A stretch of 64,000 bases of DNA from Planctomycetota bacterium (GTDB taxonomy: Bacteria; Planctomycetota; Phycisphaerae; UBA1845). Below, in pieces: positions 34,148-42,470 of the stretch; within the stretch, counting starts at the first letter, position 1, and each line of letters begins with the position of its first letter. The position numbers and the translations under genes are program-made. Below the pieces are notes generated by a model, which saw only the letters and a program-made list of their open reading frames with translations, was not told where the DNA came from and did not search any database. Location of the stretch: assembly GCA_016208685.1 (NCBI GenBank), contig JACQXM010000051.1, positions 124,001 through 188,000 of the forward strand, given 5' to 3'.

Positions 34148-35932
34148 ATGGTGGTTCTGGGGGTCATCCTGGCGCGGGCGGGCAGCAAGGGGCTGCCGGA
34201 CAAATGCGTGCGCGCCCTGCTCGGCCGGCCGGTGATTGCCTACACGTTTGATCACGTCCTGGCCAGCCGCCGCCTGACCGCCGCCGTTCTCACCACGGAT
34301 TCCCAGCCCGCCGCGGCGCTGGCGCGTGCCGCCGGGATCGAAGTCATCGAGCGCCCGGCGGAGCTGGCGACGGATTCCGCCACCGTGGATGCCGCGGTTC
34401 GCCACGCCGTGGACTGTTGGGAGCACCGCCACCGCGCCTCTGTCGACGTGGTCGTGATCCTGTACGGCAATGTACCCCTCCGCGCCGCCGGGCTCATCGA
34501 CCGCGCCGTGGCGCAGCGCGAACAATCGGGCGCGGACTCGGTCCGCAGCGTGGCGCCGGTCACCAAGCAGCATCCCGACTGGATTCACCGCCTCGACGGC
34601 GACCGCATGTTCCAGTTCCGCACCAACAGCATCTATCGCCGGCAGGACCTGGAGCCGCTGTACTATCATGACGGCGCGGTGATCGTGGTCGCGCGGACCG
34701 CGCTCTTAGGCGCGCTGCGCACCCCCGACGACCACCAGGCATTCCTCGGAACGGACCGACGGGCCCTGGTCCAGGACGCCGGCGCCTGCGTGGACATCGA
34801 CGAAATGGCGGACCTGTGCCTCGCCGAGGCACTGCTCCGCAGCCAGGCGGAGCGCGCCGGCGACGCTCCGGCGCCGGCGCGGGCCGGAGGCGTGATGATC
34901 GGTCCGAATCGCGTCGCACCCGGTGCCCGGACGCTCGTGGTCGCCGAGGCGGGTGTGAACCATGACGGTTCCGTCGAACGCGCGCTGGCGCTGGTGGACG
35001 CCGCCGTGCAGGTCGGCGCCGATGCCGTGAAGTTCCAGATGTTCCGCGCCGACGAACTGGTCACGCCTCTGGCGCCCGCCGCCGCCTACCAGAAAGACGC
35101 CTGCGGCGCGGTCGGACAGCGCGAGATGCTGGCCGGCCTTGAGCTTTCGCCCGCGGATTTTCACCACATCCGCCGGCACTGTGCGAAGCGCGGCATCCTG
35201 TTTCTGGCGACTCCGTTCTCGCCGTCGGACGCCGCGCGGCTGGCGGAGCTGGGTGCGGCGGCGATCAAGCTGGCGTCCACGGACCTCACCAACCGTCCCT
35301 TGCAGTCCGCCGCGGCCGCCACCGGCCTGCCGCTGATCGTCTCCACCGGAGCCTCGACGCCGCCGGAGCAGACCGCCGCGGTGGCTTACTTGCGGAGCCT
35401 GGGAGCCGGCGATCGGCTGGTGCTACTGCACTGTGTCAGTGCGTATCCAGCGCCGCTCGACGCGTTGAACCTCCGCGCCATCGCGGTGCTAACCGACCGC
35501 TTCGGCGTTCCCTGCGGGTTCAGCGACCACGCGGAAAGCACCGGTAGCGGAGCCTGGGCCGTGGCCGCGGGCGCGTGTGCCCTGGAGAAACATTTGACGC
35601 TGGACCGCACGCTCCCCGGGCCCGACCACGCCATGTCGCTGACTCCGACGGAGTTCGCGGAGTACGTGTCCGCGGTCCGGCATGCGGAGGCCGCCCTGGG
35701 AACGGGTATCCCGGGCCTTCACGCGGCGGAGGCGGAAGTGCGTCGCGTCGCCCGTCGCAGCGTGGCGGCGGCGCAGCGCATCCCCGCGGGCTGCGTGCTG
35801 GCCGCGGAACACCTCACGCTCAAACGCCCGGGCACCGGACTGCCACCGGAAGCGCTGGAGGGGCTCATCGGGAGGCGGGCCCGGCGCGAGATTCCCACTG
35901 ACACGCTGCTGACATGGGACATGGTGACCTGA
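34148..35932 (+). CDS. neuA-neuB: NeuA-NeuB fusion: CMP-sialic acid synthetase plus sialic acid synthase
   Basis: I start at ATG 34148 (MVVLGVILARAGSKGLPDK), where family similarity begins; the product is about 594 residues. Residues 1-235 form a cytidylyltransferase of the acylneuraminate type (ARAGSKGLPDK, VILYGNVPLR, FRTNSIYRRQDL). Residues ~258-520 form a NeuB TIM barrel (VAEAGVNHDGSVERAL, AVKFQMFRADELVTP, CGFSDHAESTG, EKHLTLDRTLPGPDH), and ~530-594 the antifreeze-like SAF domain. The protein should condense ManNAc, or a related sugar, with phosphoenolpyruvate and then activate the product with CTP. These are normally two proteins. It overlaps neuC (TGATG). Confidence 0.9.
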   Translation: MVVLGVILARAGSKGLPDKCVRALLGRPVIAYTFDHVLASRRLTAAVLTTDSQPAAALARAAGIEVIERPAELATDSATVDAAVRHAVDCWEHRHRASVDVVVILYGNVPLRAAGLIDRAVAQREQSGADSVRSVAPVTKQHPDWIHRLDGDRMFQFRTNSIYRRQDLEPLYYHDGAVIVVARTALLGALRTPDDHQAFLGTDRRALVQDAGACVDIDEMADLCLAEALLRSQAERAGDAPAPARAGGVMIGPNRVAPGARTLVVAEAGVNHDGSVERALALVDAAVQVGADAVKFQMFRADELVTPLAPAAAYQKDACGAVGQREMLAGLELSPADFHHIRRHCAKRGILFLATPFSPSDAARLAELGAAAIKLASTDLTNRPLQSAAAATGLPLIVSTGASTPPEQTAAVAYLRSLGAGDRLVLLHCVSAYPAPLDALNLRAIAVLTDRFGVPCGFSDHAESTGSGAWAVAAGACALEKHLTLDRTLPGPDHAMSLTPTEFAEYVSAVRHAEAALGTGIPGLHAAEAEVRRVARRSVAAAQRIPAGCVLAAEHLTLKRPGTGLPPEALEGLIGRRARREIPTDTLLTWDMVT

Positions 35933-37107
35933 TGCAGGCGCGCAGCCAACCTCGCGGACGCACGCGCCGGGGCGGCGGGCCGCGACGCGTGGTGGTGGTC
36001 ACCGGCACCCGCGCGGAGTACGGCCTGCTCCAGTCCACGCTTCGCGCCGTCGCCCGCCACCCGCGCCTGACGCTGCGCGTGGTGGTCGCAGGAATGCACC
36101 TGATTCGCCGGTTCGGATACACGGCGCGCCAGGTGGAGCGGGACGGTTGGCCGATCGCCGCCCGCGTACCCATGCAGCGCGGAGACGACTCGCCGCAGGA
36201 CCAAGCCCTGGGCCTGTCACGCGGAATCGCGGGCATCGCGCCGGCGCTGGAGCGCGAGCGGGCGGATGTGGTCGTGGTGCTCGGCGACCGTATCGAGGCG
36301 ATGGCCGGCGCTCTGGCGGCGGTTACCACCGGGCGGGTGTTGGCCCACATCCACGGCGGCGATGTCGCGCCCGGCGACTTCGATGACAGCCTGCGGCACG
36401 CCATCACCAAGCTGGCGCATTTGCACCTGACGGCCACCGCCGCCGCCCGCCGCCGTGTGATCGGGATGGGCGAGTCGCCGCGCCGGGTGCATTTCGTCGG
36501 GGCGCCGGGATTGGATCGACTCCGCGAACTGCTCCGCGAGCCTCGTGCCGTTCCGCGCCGCGGCGGGCGTGCCCTGATCGTTCACCACGCCACCGGCCGC
36601 TCCGCGGCGCAGGAGCGGGAGACGATGGACGCCATCCTGCGCGCCGTCCGCGATGTCGGGCTGGAGCGCACCGTCATCCTTCCCAACACCGATCGCGGCC
36701 ACACGGGAATCCTCGCGGCGATCGAAGCCCATCGCCGCGCCGTGTCCTCCGTTGAAGTCCATCCATCCCTCGATCGCGATGCCTTCCTGCGGCAGCTCAT
36801 CGCCGCCGATGTGATCGTGGGCAATTCTTCCAGCGGGATCATCGAGGCCGGTCTGGCCGGAACGCCCGCGGTCAACGTCGGCGAACGCCAGGCAGGGCGG
36901 GAACATGGCGGCAGCGCCGTCGTCGATGCCGCCGAGTCCTACAGCGCTGTTCGGCGGGCTCTGAATCAGGCGCTTACCCTAGGATCGCGAGCGCGCCCTT
37001 CCGGCGTCTACGGCCGGGCGCCGGTGGGTCCCAGAATCGCGCGCCTGCTCGCCGCCGTTTCGGTGGACGACGCCTTTCGCCGCAAAGCCGCCCATTTTCG
37101 CCAGTAA
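35932..37107 (+). CDS. neuC: UDP-N-acetylglucosamine 2-epimerase (hydrolysing), NeuC-like
   Basis: The 391-residue product starts at ATG 35932, overlapping the neuAB stop; an ATG at 35914 is possible. The family signatures VVVVTGTRAEYGLL near the N-terminus, HIHGGDVAPGDFDDSLRHAITKLAHLH in the middle and VGNSSSGIIEAG near 300 place it with NeuC/LegG epimerases. These release ManNAc (or the diacetamido analogue) from the UDP-sugar. With NeuB and NeuA activities in the adjacent gene, the operon covers all three steps from UDP-GlcNAc to CMP-Neu5Ac. No dehydratase or aminotransferase for legionaminate or pseudaminate lies nearby, which favours Neu5Ac. A basic, Gly-rich N-terminal tail of about 20 residues is unusual. 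Confidence 0.92.
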   Translation: MQARSQPRGRTRRGGGPRRVVVVTGTRAEYGLLQSTLRAVARHPRLTLRVVVAGMHLIRRFGYTARQVERDGWPIAARVPMQRGDDSPQDQALGLSRGIAGIAPALERERADVVVVLGDRIEAMAGALAAVTTGRVLAHIHGGDVAPGDFDDSLRHAITKLAHLHLTATAAARRRVIGMGESPRRVHFVGAPGLDRLRELLREPRAVPRRGGRALIVHHATGRSAAQERETMDAILRAVRDVGLERTVILPNTDRGHTGILAAIEAHRRAVSSVEVHPSLDRDAFLRQLIAADVIVGNSSSGIIEAGLAGTPAVNVGERQAGREHGGSAVVDAAESYSAVRRALNQALTLGSRARPSGVYGRAPVGPRIARLLAAVSVDDAFRRKAAHFRQ

Positions 37108-37212
37108 CGCCGTGGCACGCCGTGCTAATGCCCCAAAACAGGGCTGACGATAAGCCTAGCAGTGCGGGGTGGCACCGCGCGGATCAAGGGGAGACCCGGC
37201 AGAGGGCAACGT

Positions 37213-38109
37213 ATGTCCGGACCGACGGCAGCGACGGCACAGACCTCCGATAACGCGAAGGCCATCGTCGACAAGGCGCTGGGCTCGATCGCCGACATCG
37301 CAACCCTGCCGGAGATCACCATCAAGATCATCCAGATCGTGGAGGATCCCAAGAGCACGGCGCGCGACCTGCACGACGTCATCAAAAACGACCCCGCGCT
37401 GTCGGTGAAGGTCCTGAAGGTCGTCAACTCCGCCTTCTACGGTCTCCCGGGACAGGTGGCGAGCGTCGATCGTGCCATCATCCTGCTGGGGTTGTCGGCG
37501 GTGAAGAACATCGCCATCGCGGCCTCCATCGCCCGGCTGTTCAAGGGACGGCGGATCTCCGAGCAATTCAGCGCCTCCGATCTGTGGCGGCACAGTGTTT
37601 CGGTGGCCGTGGCGGCGCACGACATTGCCAAGGCCTCGCCGCACCCCGGCATGCCCGACGAAATCTTCGTGGCCGGAATGATCCACGACATCGGGACCAT
37701 GGTGGAGCGGCAGTCGTTCCCCGACCAGTTCGCCGAAGTGATCAATCGCTGCGTAGGCGGCGAGCACAACTTCCTCGAAGTGGAGCGGCAGATCATCGGC
37801 GCCGACCACCAGGCGTTCGGCGTAGGCCTGACCACCAAGTGGAAATTCCCGCGGCACCTGCGGGCGGCCGTCGGCTTCCACCACAATCCGGAGTCCCTGA
37901 GCGTGGAGCTGCGGAACATGGCCACGCTCATCCAGATCGCCGATGTGCTCTGCTGCCAGGAGAAGATCGGCTTCTACCTTACGGCGCAGGGCGGCGCGGT
38001 TACGTCGGAAATGCTGGACATGATCAGCGTCACGCCGGAGCAGCTCGAGGAGATCCGCGTGAACCTGCCCTCCAAACTCGCGGACGCCGAAGCTACGTTG
38101 GGCGGCTGA
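37213..38109 (+). CDS. HDOD domain signalling protein
   Basis: The 298-residue product starts at ATG 37213; the upstream frame is Gly/Arg-rich and lacks support. Residues ~25-225 match the HDOD fold, related to HD phosphohydrolases: LPEITIKIIQIVEDPKST, then VIKNDPALSVKVLKVVNSAFYGL and VDRAIILLGLSAVKNIA. A HD-like pair MIHDIGTMVE is kept (HD at about 161), followed by EHNFLEVERQIIGADHQ, so some metal binding is possible, although most HDOD proteins are non-catalytic scaffolds in signalling and motility. There is no attached receiver or GGDEF domain. It stands alone, about 105 bases after neuC. Confidence 0.9.
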   Translation: MSGPTAATAQTSDNAKAIVDKALGSIADIATLPEITIKIIQIVEDPKSTARDLHDVIKNDPALSVKVLKVVNSAFYGLPGQVASVDRAIILLGLSAVKNIAIAASIARLFKGRRISEQFSASDLWRHSVSVAVAAHDIAKASPHPGMPDEIFVAGMIHDIGTMVERQSFPDQFAEVINRCVGGEHNFLEVERQIIGADHQAFGVGLTTKWKFPRHLRAAVGFHHNPESLSVELRNMATLIQIADVLCCQEKIGFYLTAQGGAVTSEMLDMISVTPEQLEEIRVNLPSKLADAEATLGG

Positions 38110-38144
38110 CCAGGCGCGACCCAGTCTAAGTAGGCTGGTCAGCC
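38104..38144. terminator. Hairpin between convergent genes
   Basis: GGCTGACCAG at 38104-38113 pairs perfectly with CTGGTCAGCC at 38135-38144 around a 21-base loop. The left arm covers the HDOD stop codon. No T tract follows, but the position between convergent genes suits a bidirectional transcription end. Confidence 0.45.
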
Positions 38145-38160
38145 GGGGGCGCATGCCCGG

Positions 38161-38700
38161 TTAGCAGGACGGCAGCGTGGAGACCGGCCCGGGCTTGGCC
38201 ACTTTGGTGCCGCACTTCTTACACGTCCGCCGCGCGTCGTCCTTCCAGAACGCCTCCATGGTGTCGCGGAAGTGCTCCACGATGTCCTTGCACAGGAACT
38301 CGATGTCGCACACCAGCGCGCCGCACTTGTCGCAGTAGAAGACCAGATGTTCCTTCTCCGTCGGCGGGCGGACGCGCTCCACCACGACGCCCAGCGTGTC
38401 CGGCGGGCGCTGCGGCGAATGCGGCACGTTGGGAGGAATAAAGAAGGTGTCGCCCTCGCGCACCTTGTGGTTGATGATCTTTCCGTCCTCGCGCGTCTGG
38501 ACCACGATGTCGCCTTTGAGCTGGTAGAAGAACTCCTCGGATTGCGTCACGTGGAAGTCGTTGCGGGCGTTCGGGCCGCCGACCACCATCACGAAGAAGT
38601 CCTGTCCCCGGTAGAGGTACTGGTTGCCCACCGGCGGCCGGAGCAGGTGGCGATGTTCGTCAATCCAGGCTTTCAGGTTGAGCGGCGGCATCGTGGGCAT
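38161..38700 (-). CDS. nbaC: 3-hydroxyanthranilate 3,4-dioxygenase
   Basis: The 179-residue product starts at ATG 38700 behind GGAAGGAG. It is a cupin of the bacterial HAO family: GPNARNDFHVTQSEEFFYQLKG carries the Fe-binding His and Glu, and PPNVPHSPQRP the last His. Two CxxC pairs at the C-terminus (CDKCG, CKKCG) form the second, rubredoxin-like iron site of bacterial enzymes. It opens the ring of 3-hydroxyanthranilate, leading to quinolinate and NAD or to full catabolism. No other kynurenine genes are in the window. It is convergent with the HDOD gene. Confidence 0.95.
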   Translation of the reverse strand: MPTMPPLNLKAWIDEHRHLLRPPVGNQYLYRGQDFFVMVVGGPNARNDFHVTQSEEFFYQLKGDIVVQTREDGKIINHKVREGDTFFIPPNVPHSPQRPPDTLGVVVERVRPPTEKEHLVFYCDKCGALVCDIEFLCKDIVEHFRDTMEAFWKDDARRTCKKCGTKVAKPGPVSTLPSC

Positions 38701-38980
38701 TCGTCGGGGTCTCCTTCCGCGAAACAGGCGGTCCTGCCCCGGCGGGATCTCGACTCGGCCTCGCCGGGGGCGCAGGCGGCTTCGGCGACCGCCGAACCGC
38801 CAACAGCGGACGAAGTGTATCTTCCGGCGGCGGTGACCGTCAAACCGACGGCGTGCTCGGCCGGCACCGCCGCTGGACACCCGCCGCCCGGTGCAGTACA
38901 TGAGTAGCAACATGGTCTACGTGACGCGCGAAGGGGACGTTGGGACCCCGTCGCGGGTCGGCGAGCCGGACCGTGCGCCT

Positions 38981-39063
38981 GGGCGTGTGCCCGAGTGGCC
39001 AAAGGGGACGGGCTGTAAACCCGTTGGCGCAAGCCTTCGAAGGTTCGAATCCTTCCGCGCCCA
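38981..39063 (+). tRNA. tRNA-Tyr (anticodon GTA)
   Basis: A class II cloverleaf of 83 bases is visible. The acceptor stem is GGGCGTG with CGCGCCC, and the anticodon stem ACGGG/CCCGT holds the loop CTGTAAA. A long variable arm TGGCGCAAGCCTTCG and the T arm AAGG-TTCGAAT-CCTT follow. The discriminator base is A and CCA is not encoded. Confidence 0.95.
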
Positions 39064-39370
39064 GTTGCCGGTTGAACCGGTTCGCCGCCGCTTCGCGGAC
39101 GCCCTCCGTGCGGCGAACGGCCCAGGCTCCGGGTCGCAACTCGACCCCTCATGTACGAGTTACCGATAAACGCCTGGCCCGACAGTCGGGGGTCGTGCGG
39201 TCCGCCGCGACCCGAAATGCGCCTGCGAGGGTTGATCGACGGGCGGCGCTCGGCCTCCACGCGAAGCACAGATCGGGAGAAGCGCAGACCAGGCGCTCGC
39301 GGGCCGAGGTTACATCACCGCGCCTCTCCGCGGCGCGCCCCGCGAGTTTGACCGAAGTGGGACGGTGGTT
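39064..39370. other. Intergenic region upstream of metF
   Basis: These 307 bases between tRNA-Tyr and metF contain no supported gene. I see no S-adenosylmethionine riboswitch consensus and no clear promoter. Confidence 0.5.
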
Positions 39371-40243
39371 ATGCGAATACGCGAGCAGCTCGACGGCAAG
39401 CGCCCCAGCCTCTCGTTCGAGTTCTTCCCTCCCAAGGACGACATCGGCTTCTGGGATCTCTACCGCACGGTGGAGTCGCTCAAGCCGCTTAAGCCTACGT
39501 ACGTCTCCGTTACGTACGGCGCCGGCGGCGGCACGCGGCGGAAGACCATCGATCTGGTGGAACGCATCAAGCGTGATGCAGGTATCGAGGCCATGGCCCA
39601 CCTCACTTGCGCGGGGACCACACGAACCGAAATCGCTGCCGTGCTCGACGAACTCCGGCAGCACGAGATCGAGAACGTACTCGCCCTCCGCGGAGATCCG
39701 CCGCAGGGACAGGGCGCCTTCGAACCCACGCCCGGGGGATTCCGCTACGCCAGCGAGCTGGTGGCTTTCATCCGCGAGCGGCACAACGTGTGTATCGGCG
39801 CGGCGTGCTACCCTGAGAAGCACCCTGAGGCCCTGAGCGCCGAGGCCGACCTCGAGCACCTGATACGCAAGGTGGACGCGGGCGTGGACTTCCTCATCAC
39901 CCAGCTCTTCTTTGACAACCGCGTGTTCTTCGCCTTTCGCGACCGGCTCGACGCCCGCGGCGTCCGCGTGCCCCTCCTGGCGGGCATCATGCCCATCCTC
40001 AGCGCCAAGCAGGTGCGCAAGTTCACCGAGATGTGCGGGGCGACGATTCCCGCGGAGCTGTTGCGGAAGATTGAGGCCGTCGAGGACGACGCCGAGGCCG
40101 TCCGCCACATCGGGACGTACCATGCCACGCAGCAGTGCATCGAGCTCATCGGACAGGGGGTGGCCGGCATCCACTTCTACACCCTCAACCGTTCGACGGC
40201 CACCCGCGCCATCTACCAGCACATCCGCACCCTGATCGGTTGA
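39371..40243 (+). CDS. metF: 5,10-methylenetetrahydrofolate reductase
   Basis: The product is about 290 residues from ATG 39371; a GTG at 39365 would add two. It has the TIM-barrel signatures of MetF: LSFEFFPPKDD near the start with the catalytic Glu, VSVTYGAGGGTR, HLTCAGTTR, LRGDPP with the substrate Asp, and FLITQLFFDN. It reduces methylene-THF to methyl-THF with FAD, supplying methionine synthesis. The length fits the bacterial enzyme, which lacks the eukaryotic regulatory domain. It is followed after 46 bases by archease on the same strand, which has no metabolic link. Confidence 0.96.
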   Translation: MRIREQLDGKRPSLSFEFFPPKDDIGFWDLYRTVESLKPLKPTYVSVTYGAGGGTRRKTIDLVERIKRDAGIEAMAHLTCAGTTRTEIAAVLDELRQHEIENVLALRGDPPQGQGAFEPTPGGFRYASELVAFIRERHNVCIGAACYPEKHPEALSAEADLEHLIRKVDAGVDFLITQLFFDNRVFFAFRDRLDARGVRVPLLAGIMPILSAKQVRKFTEMCGATIPAELLRKIEAVEDDAEAVRHIGTYHATQQCIELIGQGVAGIHFYTLNRSTATRAIYQHIRTLIG

Positions 40244-40253
40244 TCGCGTCGCC

Positions 40254-40281
40254 TTGCGGCCTCGCGGCGCAAGGTTCTAAT
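40254..40281 (+). promoter_or_regulatory. Candidate promoter of the archease-rtcB operon
   Basis: TTGCGG at 40254-40259 and TCTAAT at 40276-40281 are 16 bases apart. Transcription would start near 40288, two bases before the GTG at 40290. No Shine-Dalgarno precedes that codon, so a leaderless message is likely. Confidence 0.4.
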
Positions 40282-40289
40282 GGTACGGC

Positions 40290-40709
40290 GTGGAACCGGC
40301 GTTCGAGCTGTTCGATCACACCGCCGACATGGGTCTGCGCGTGTTCGCGCCCACGCTCGCGCAGTTGATCGACCCGGCCGGACAGGCGCTGTACGCGGTG
40401 ATCGGCGAGCTGGCGGCGGGCGAGGAAGCGCGGGAGTTCGAGTTCGACTCGCGCGGCAGCGCGGCGGCGCTGCTGCTTCGGGACTACCTGACGGAGCTGC
40501 TGATCCTGTTTGAGCGTGAATCGAGGATCGTCGTCTCGCCGCGGGTGTCGGCGTTCGACGAGGGCCGACTCGCGGTCCGCGGCCAGGTGCATCGCGTGGA
40601 CGAAGCCCGCAGCGTCTACAATCGTGAAGTGAAAGCGATTACGTACCATGAACTCGATATTCGCCGAGAGCGCGGCGGGTACGTGGCAACGGTGATCGTG
40701 GATATCTGA
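40290..40709 (+). CDS. Archease, RtcB activator
   Basis: The 139-residue product has the archease fold and signatures: FELFDHTADMGLRVFAPTL at the start with the metal-binding Asp, RDYLTELLILFE in the middle, and VKAITYHELDIRR followed by a final VIVDI with the C-terminal Asp. Archease promotes the GTP-dependent guanylylation of RtcB and allows multiple turnover. It is directly upstream of rtcB (71-base gap), the expected pairing. The GTG start gives the usual length and no longer start is needed. Confidence 0.93.
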   Translation: MEPAFELFDHTADMGLRVFAPTLAQLIDPAGQALYAVIGELAAGEEAREFEFDSRGSAAALLLRDYLTELLILFERESRIVVSPRVSAFDEGRLAVRGQVHRVDEARSVYNREVKAITYHELDIRRERGGYVATVIVDI

Positions 40710-40780
40710 ACTCCGCCGAATCGCCCGGCCCCTCGCGTGGACCAGCGCATGCGCCGGCCGCACAGGAAAGTGCCTGACCC

Positions 40781-42241
40781 ATGAGTGACGCCTACCACGG
40801 ACCGCTGGAGCGCATCGACGACCACCGCTGGCGCATCCCGCGCAGCTACAAACCCGGGATGCGCGTGGATGGCCTCATCTACGCCGACCGGGCGCTCGTC
40901 GAGGCCATCAAACAGGACAAGTCACCGGAACAGGTGGCCAACGTTGCCTGCCTGCCGGGCATCGTGCGCTATTCGCTCGCCATGCCCGACATCCACTGGG
41001 GTTACGGCTTCTGCATCGGCGGCGTGGCGGCGACCGACCCCGCGCAAGGCGGGGTGATCAGCCCGGGGGGCGTGGGCTACGACATCAACTGCGGCGTGCG
41101 GCTCATCCGCACGAATCTCACCTTCGCCGACGTCAAGCCGCGCCTGCAAGCGCTCGTGGACACGCTGTTCAAAACCGTTCCCTGCGGCGTGGGCAAGGGC
41201 GGCATCGTGAAGTTCAACAAGAGCGAGCTTCGCGAACTGATGTCGGAAGGCTCGCCGTTCGTCGTCAGGCGCGGACTGGGCTGGCAGAGCGACATCGAAT
41301 GCACCGAGGCCCACGGGCGCATCGCCGACGCCGAGCCGGGCCTGGTTTCCGAGCGCGCGTTGGAGCGCGGCTCGGACCAGTGCGGCACCCTCGGCAGCGG
41401 CAATCACTTCCTCGAAGTGCAGGTGGTGGAGAAGGTGGACGACGCGCAGGCGGCCGCGGCCATGGGGCTGGTCGAAGGGGGCGTGACGGTGATGATCCAC
41501 TCCGGCTCGCGCGGGTTGGGGTACCAGGTCTGCGAAGATGCCCTCAAGGCGTTGCACAACGTCCCGGAGAAATACGGCATTGACCTGCCGGACAAGCAGC
41601 TCGTCTGCGCCCCGGTGGATTCGCCCGAGGGCCGGCAGTACTTGGGCGCCATGCGCGCCGCGGCCAACTTCGCCTGGTGCAACCGGCAGATCATGACGCA
41701 CCTGGCGCGCCAAGCCTTCGCGGACCTGTTCGGTCAGCCCGCCGAGCGCCTGGGCATGCACCTCGTTTACGACGTGGCGCACAACATCGCCAAGATGGAG
41801 CCCTACGAGGTGGACGGACGAACCTGCGAACTTTGCGTGCACCGCAAGGGGGCGACGCGTGCCTTTCCACCCGGGCATCCGGAGCTTCCCGCGCGCTATC
41901 GCACCGTCGGCCAGCCCGTGCTGGTGCCCGGCGACATGGGGCGCGCCAGCTACGTGCTGGTTGGCCAGCCGGGCGCGATGGAACATACGTTCGGCAGTTC
42001 CTGTCACGGCGCCGGGCGGCGGATGTCGCGTGGCGCGGCGATCCGCGCCAGCAAGGGGCGCTCCATCCACCGCGAGCTGCTGGATCGCGGCGTATTTGCC
42101 CGCGCCCGCGGGCGAACGGGATTGGAAGAAGAGCAACCCGACGCCTACAAGGACGTGGTTCAGGTAGTAAGCGTGCTGCACTCAGCGGGCATCAGTCGGC
42201 GGGTGGCCAAGCTGCGGCCGGTGGGGGTGATCAAGGGGTGA
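40781..42241 (+). CDS. rtcB: RNA-splicing ligase RtcB
   Basis: The 486-residue product is full length. The Mn-binding and GMP-binding motifs are present: GGVGYDINCGVRL with the Cys ligand, GTLGSGNHFLEVQ, MIHSGSRGLGYQV, VAHNIAKME and VHRKGATRAFPPGH with the His that takes GMP. Near the C-terminus GSSCHGAGRRMSR completes the site. RtcB joins RNA 3'-phosphate or 2',3'-cyclic phosphate to 5'-OH ends, acting in tRNA or rRNA repair. It forms an operon with archease. The C-terminus ends in the typical LRPVGVIKG. Confidence 0.97.
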   Translation: MSDAYHGPLERIDDHRWRIPRSYKPGMRVDGLIYADRALVEAIKQDKSPEQVANVACLPGIVRYSLAMPDIHWGYGFCIGGVAATDPAQGGVISPGGVGYDINCGVRLIRTNLTFADVKPRLQALVDTLFKTVPCGVGKGGIVKFNKSELRELMSEGSPFVVRRGLGWQSDIECTEAHGRIADAEPGLVSERALERGSDQCGTLGSGNHFLEVQVVEKVDDAQAAAAMGLVEGGVTVMIHSGSRGLGYQVCEDALKALHNVPEKYGIDLPDKQLVCAPVDSPEGRQYLGAMRAAANFAWCNRQIMTHLARQAFADLFGQPAERLGMHLVYDVAHNIAKMEPYEVDGRTCELCVHRKGATRAFPPGHPELPARYRTVGQPVLVPGDMGRASYVLVGQPGAMEHTFGSSCHGAGRRMSRGAAIRASKGRSIHRELLDRGVFARARGRTGLEEEQPDAYKDVVQVVSVLHSAGISRRVAKLRPVGVIKG

Positions 42242-42470
42242 ACTGCCGGCACTCGCGTGCGAGACGCCCGCCGGATCGCCCTCATCGCCCGGCCTGTGCC
42301 GCCGTGGTGACGGCTCGTCCCTCTCGGCTTCCCCGGACGTCCGTCCCTTCGCGGCGGCAACACGCCGCGCAGTGGGAGGTTCCCGGCCATGCGTCCGGAT
42401 CGGCCGCCGGGGATGGCTTTCGTGTTCGCCGTTCCCTGTCCGCCGCCACCGCTCCATAAAGTGCGTTCGA

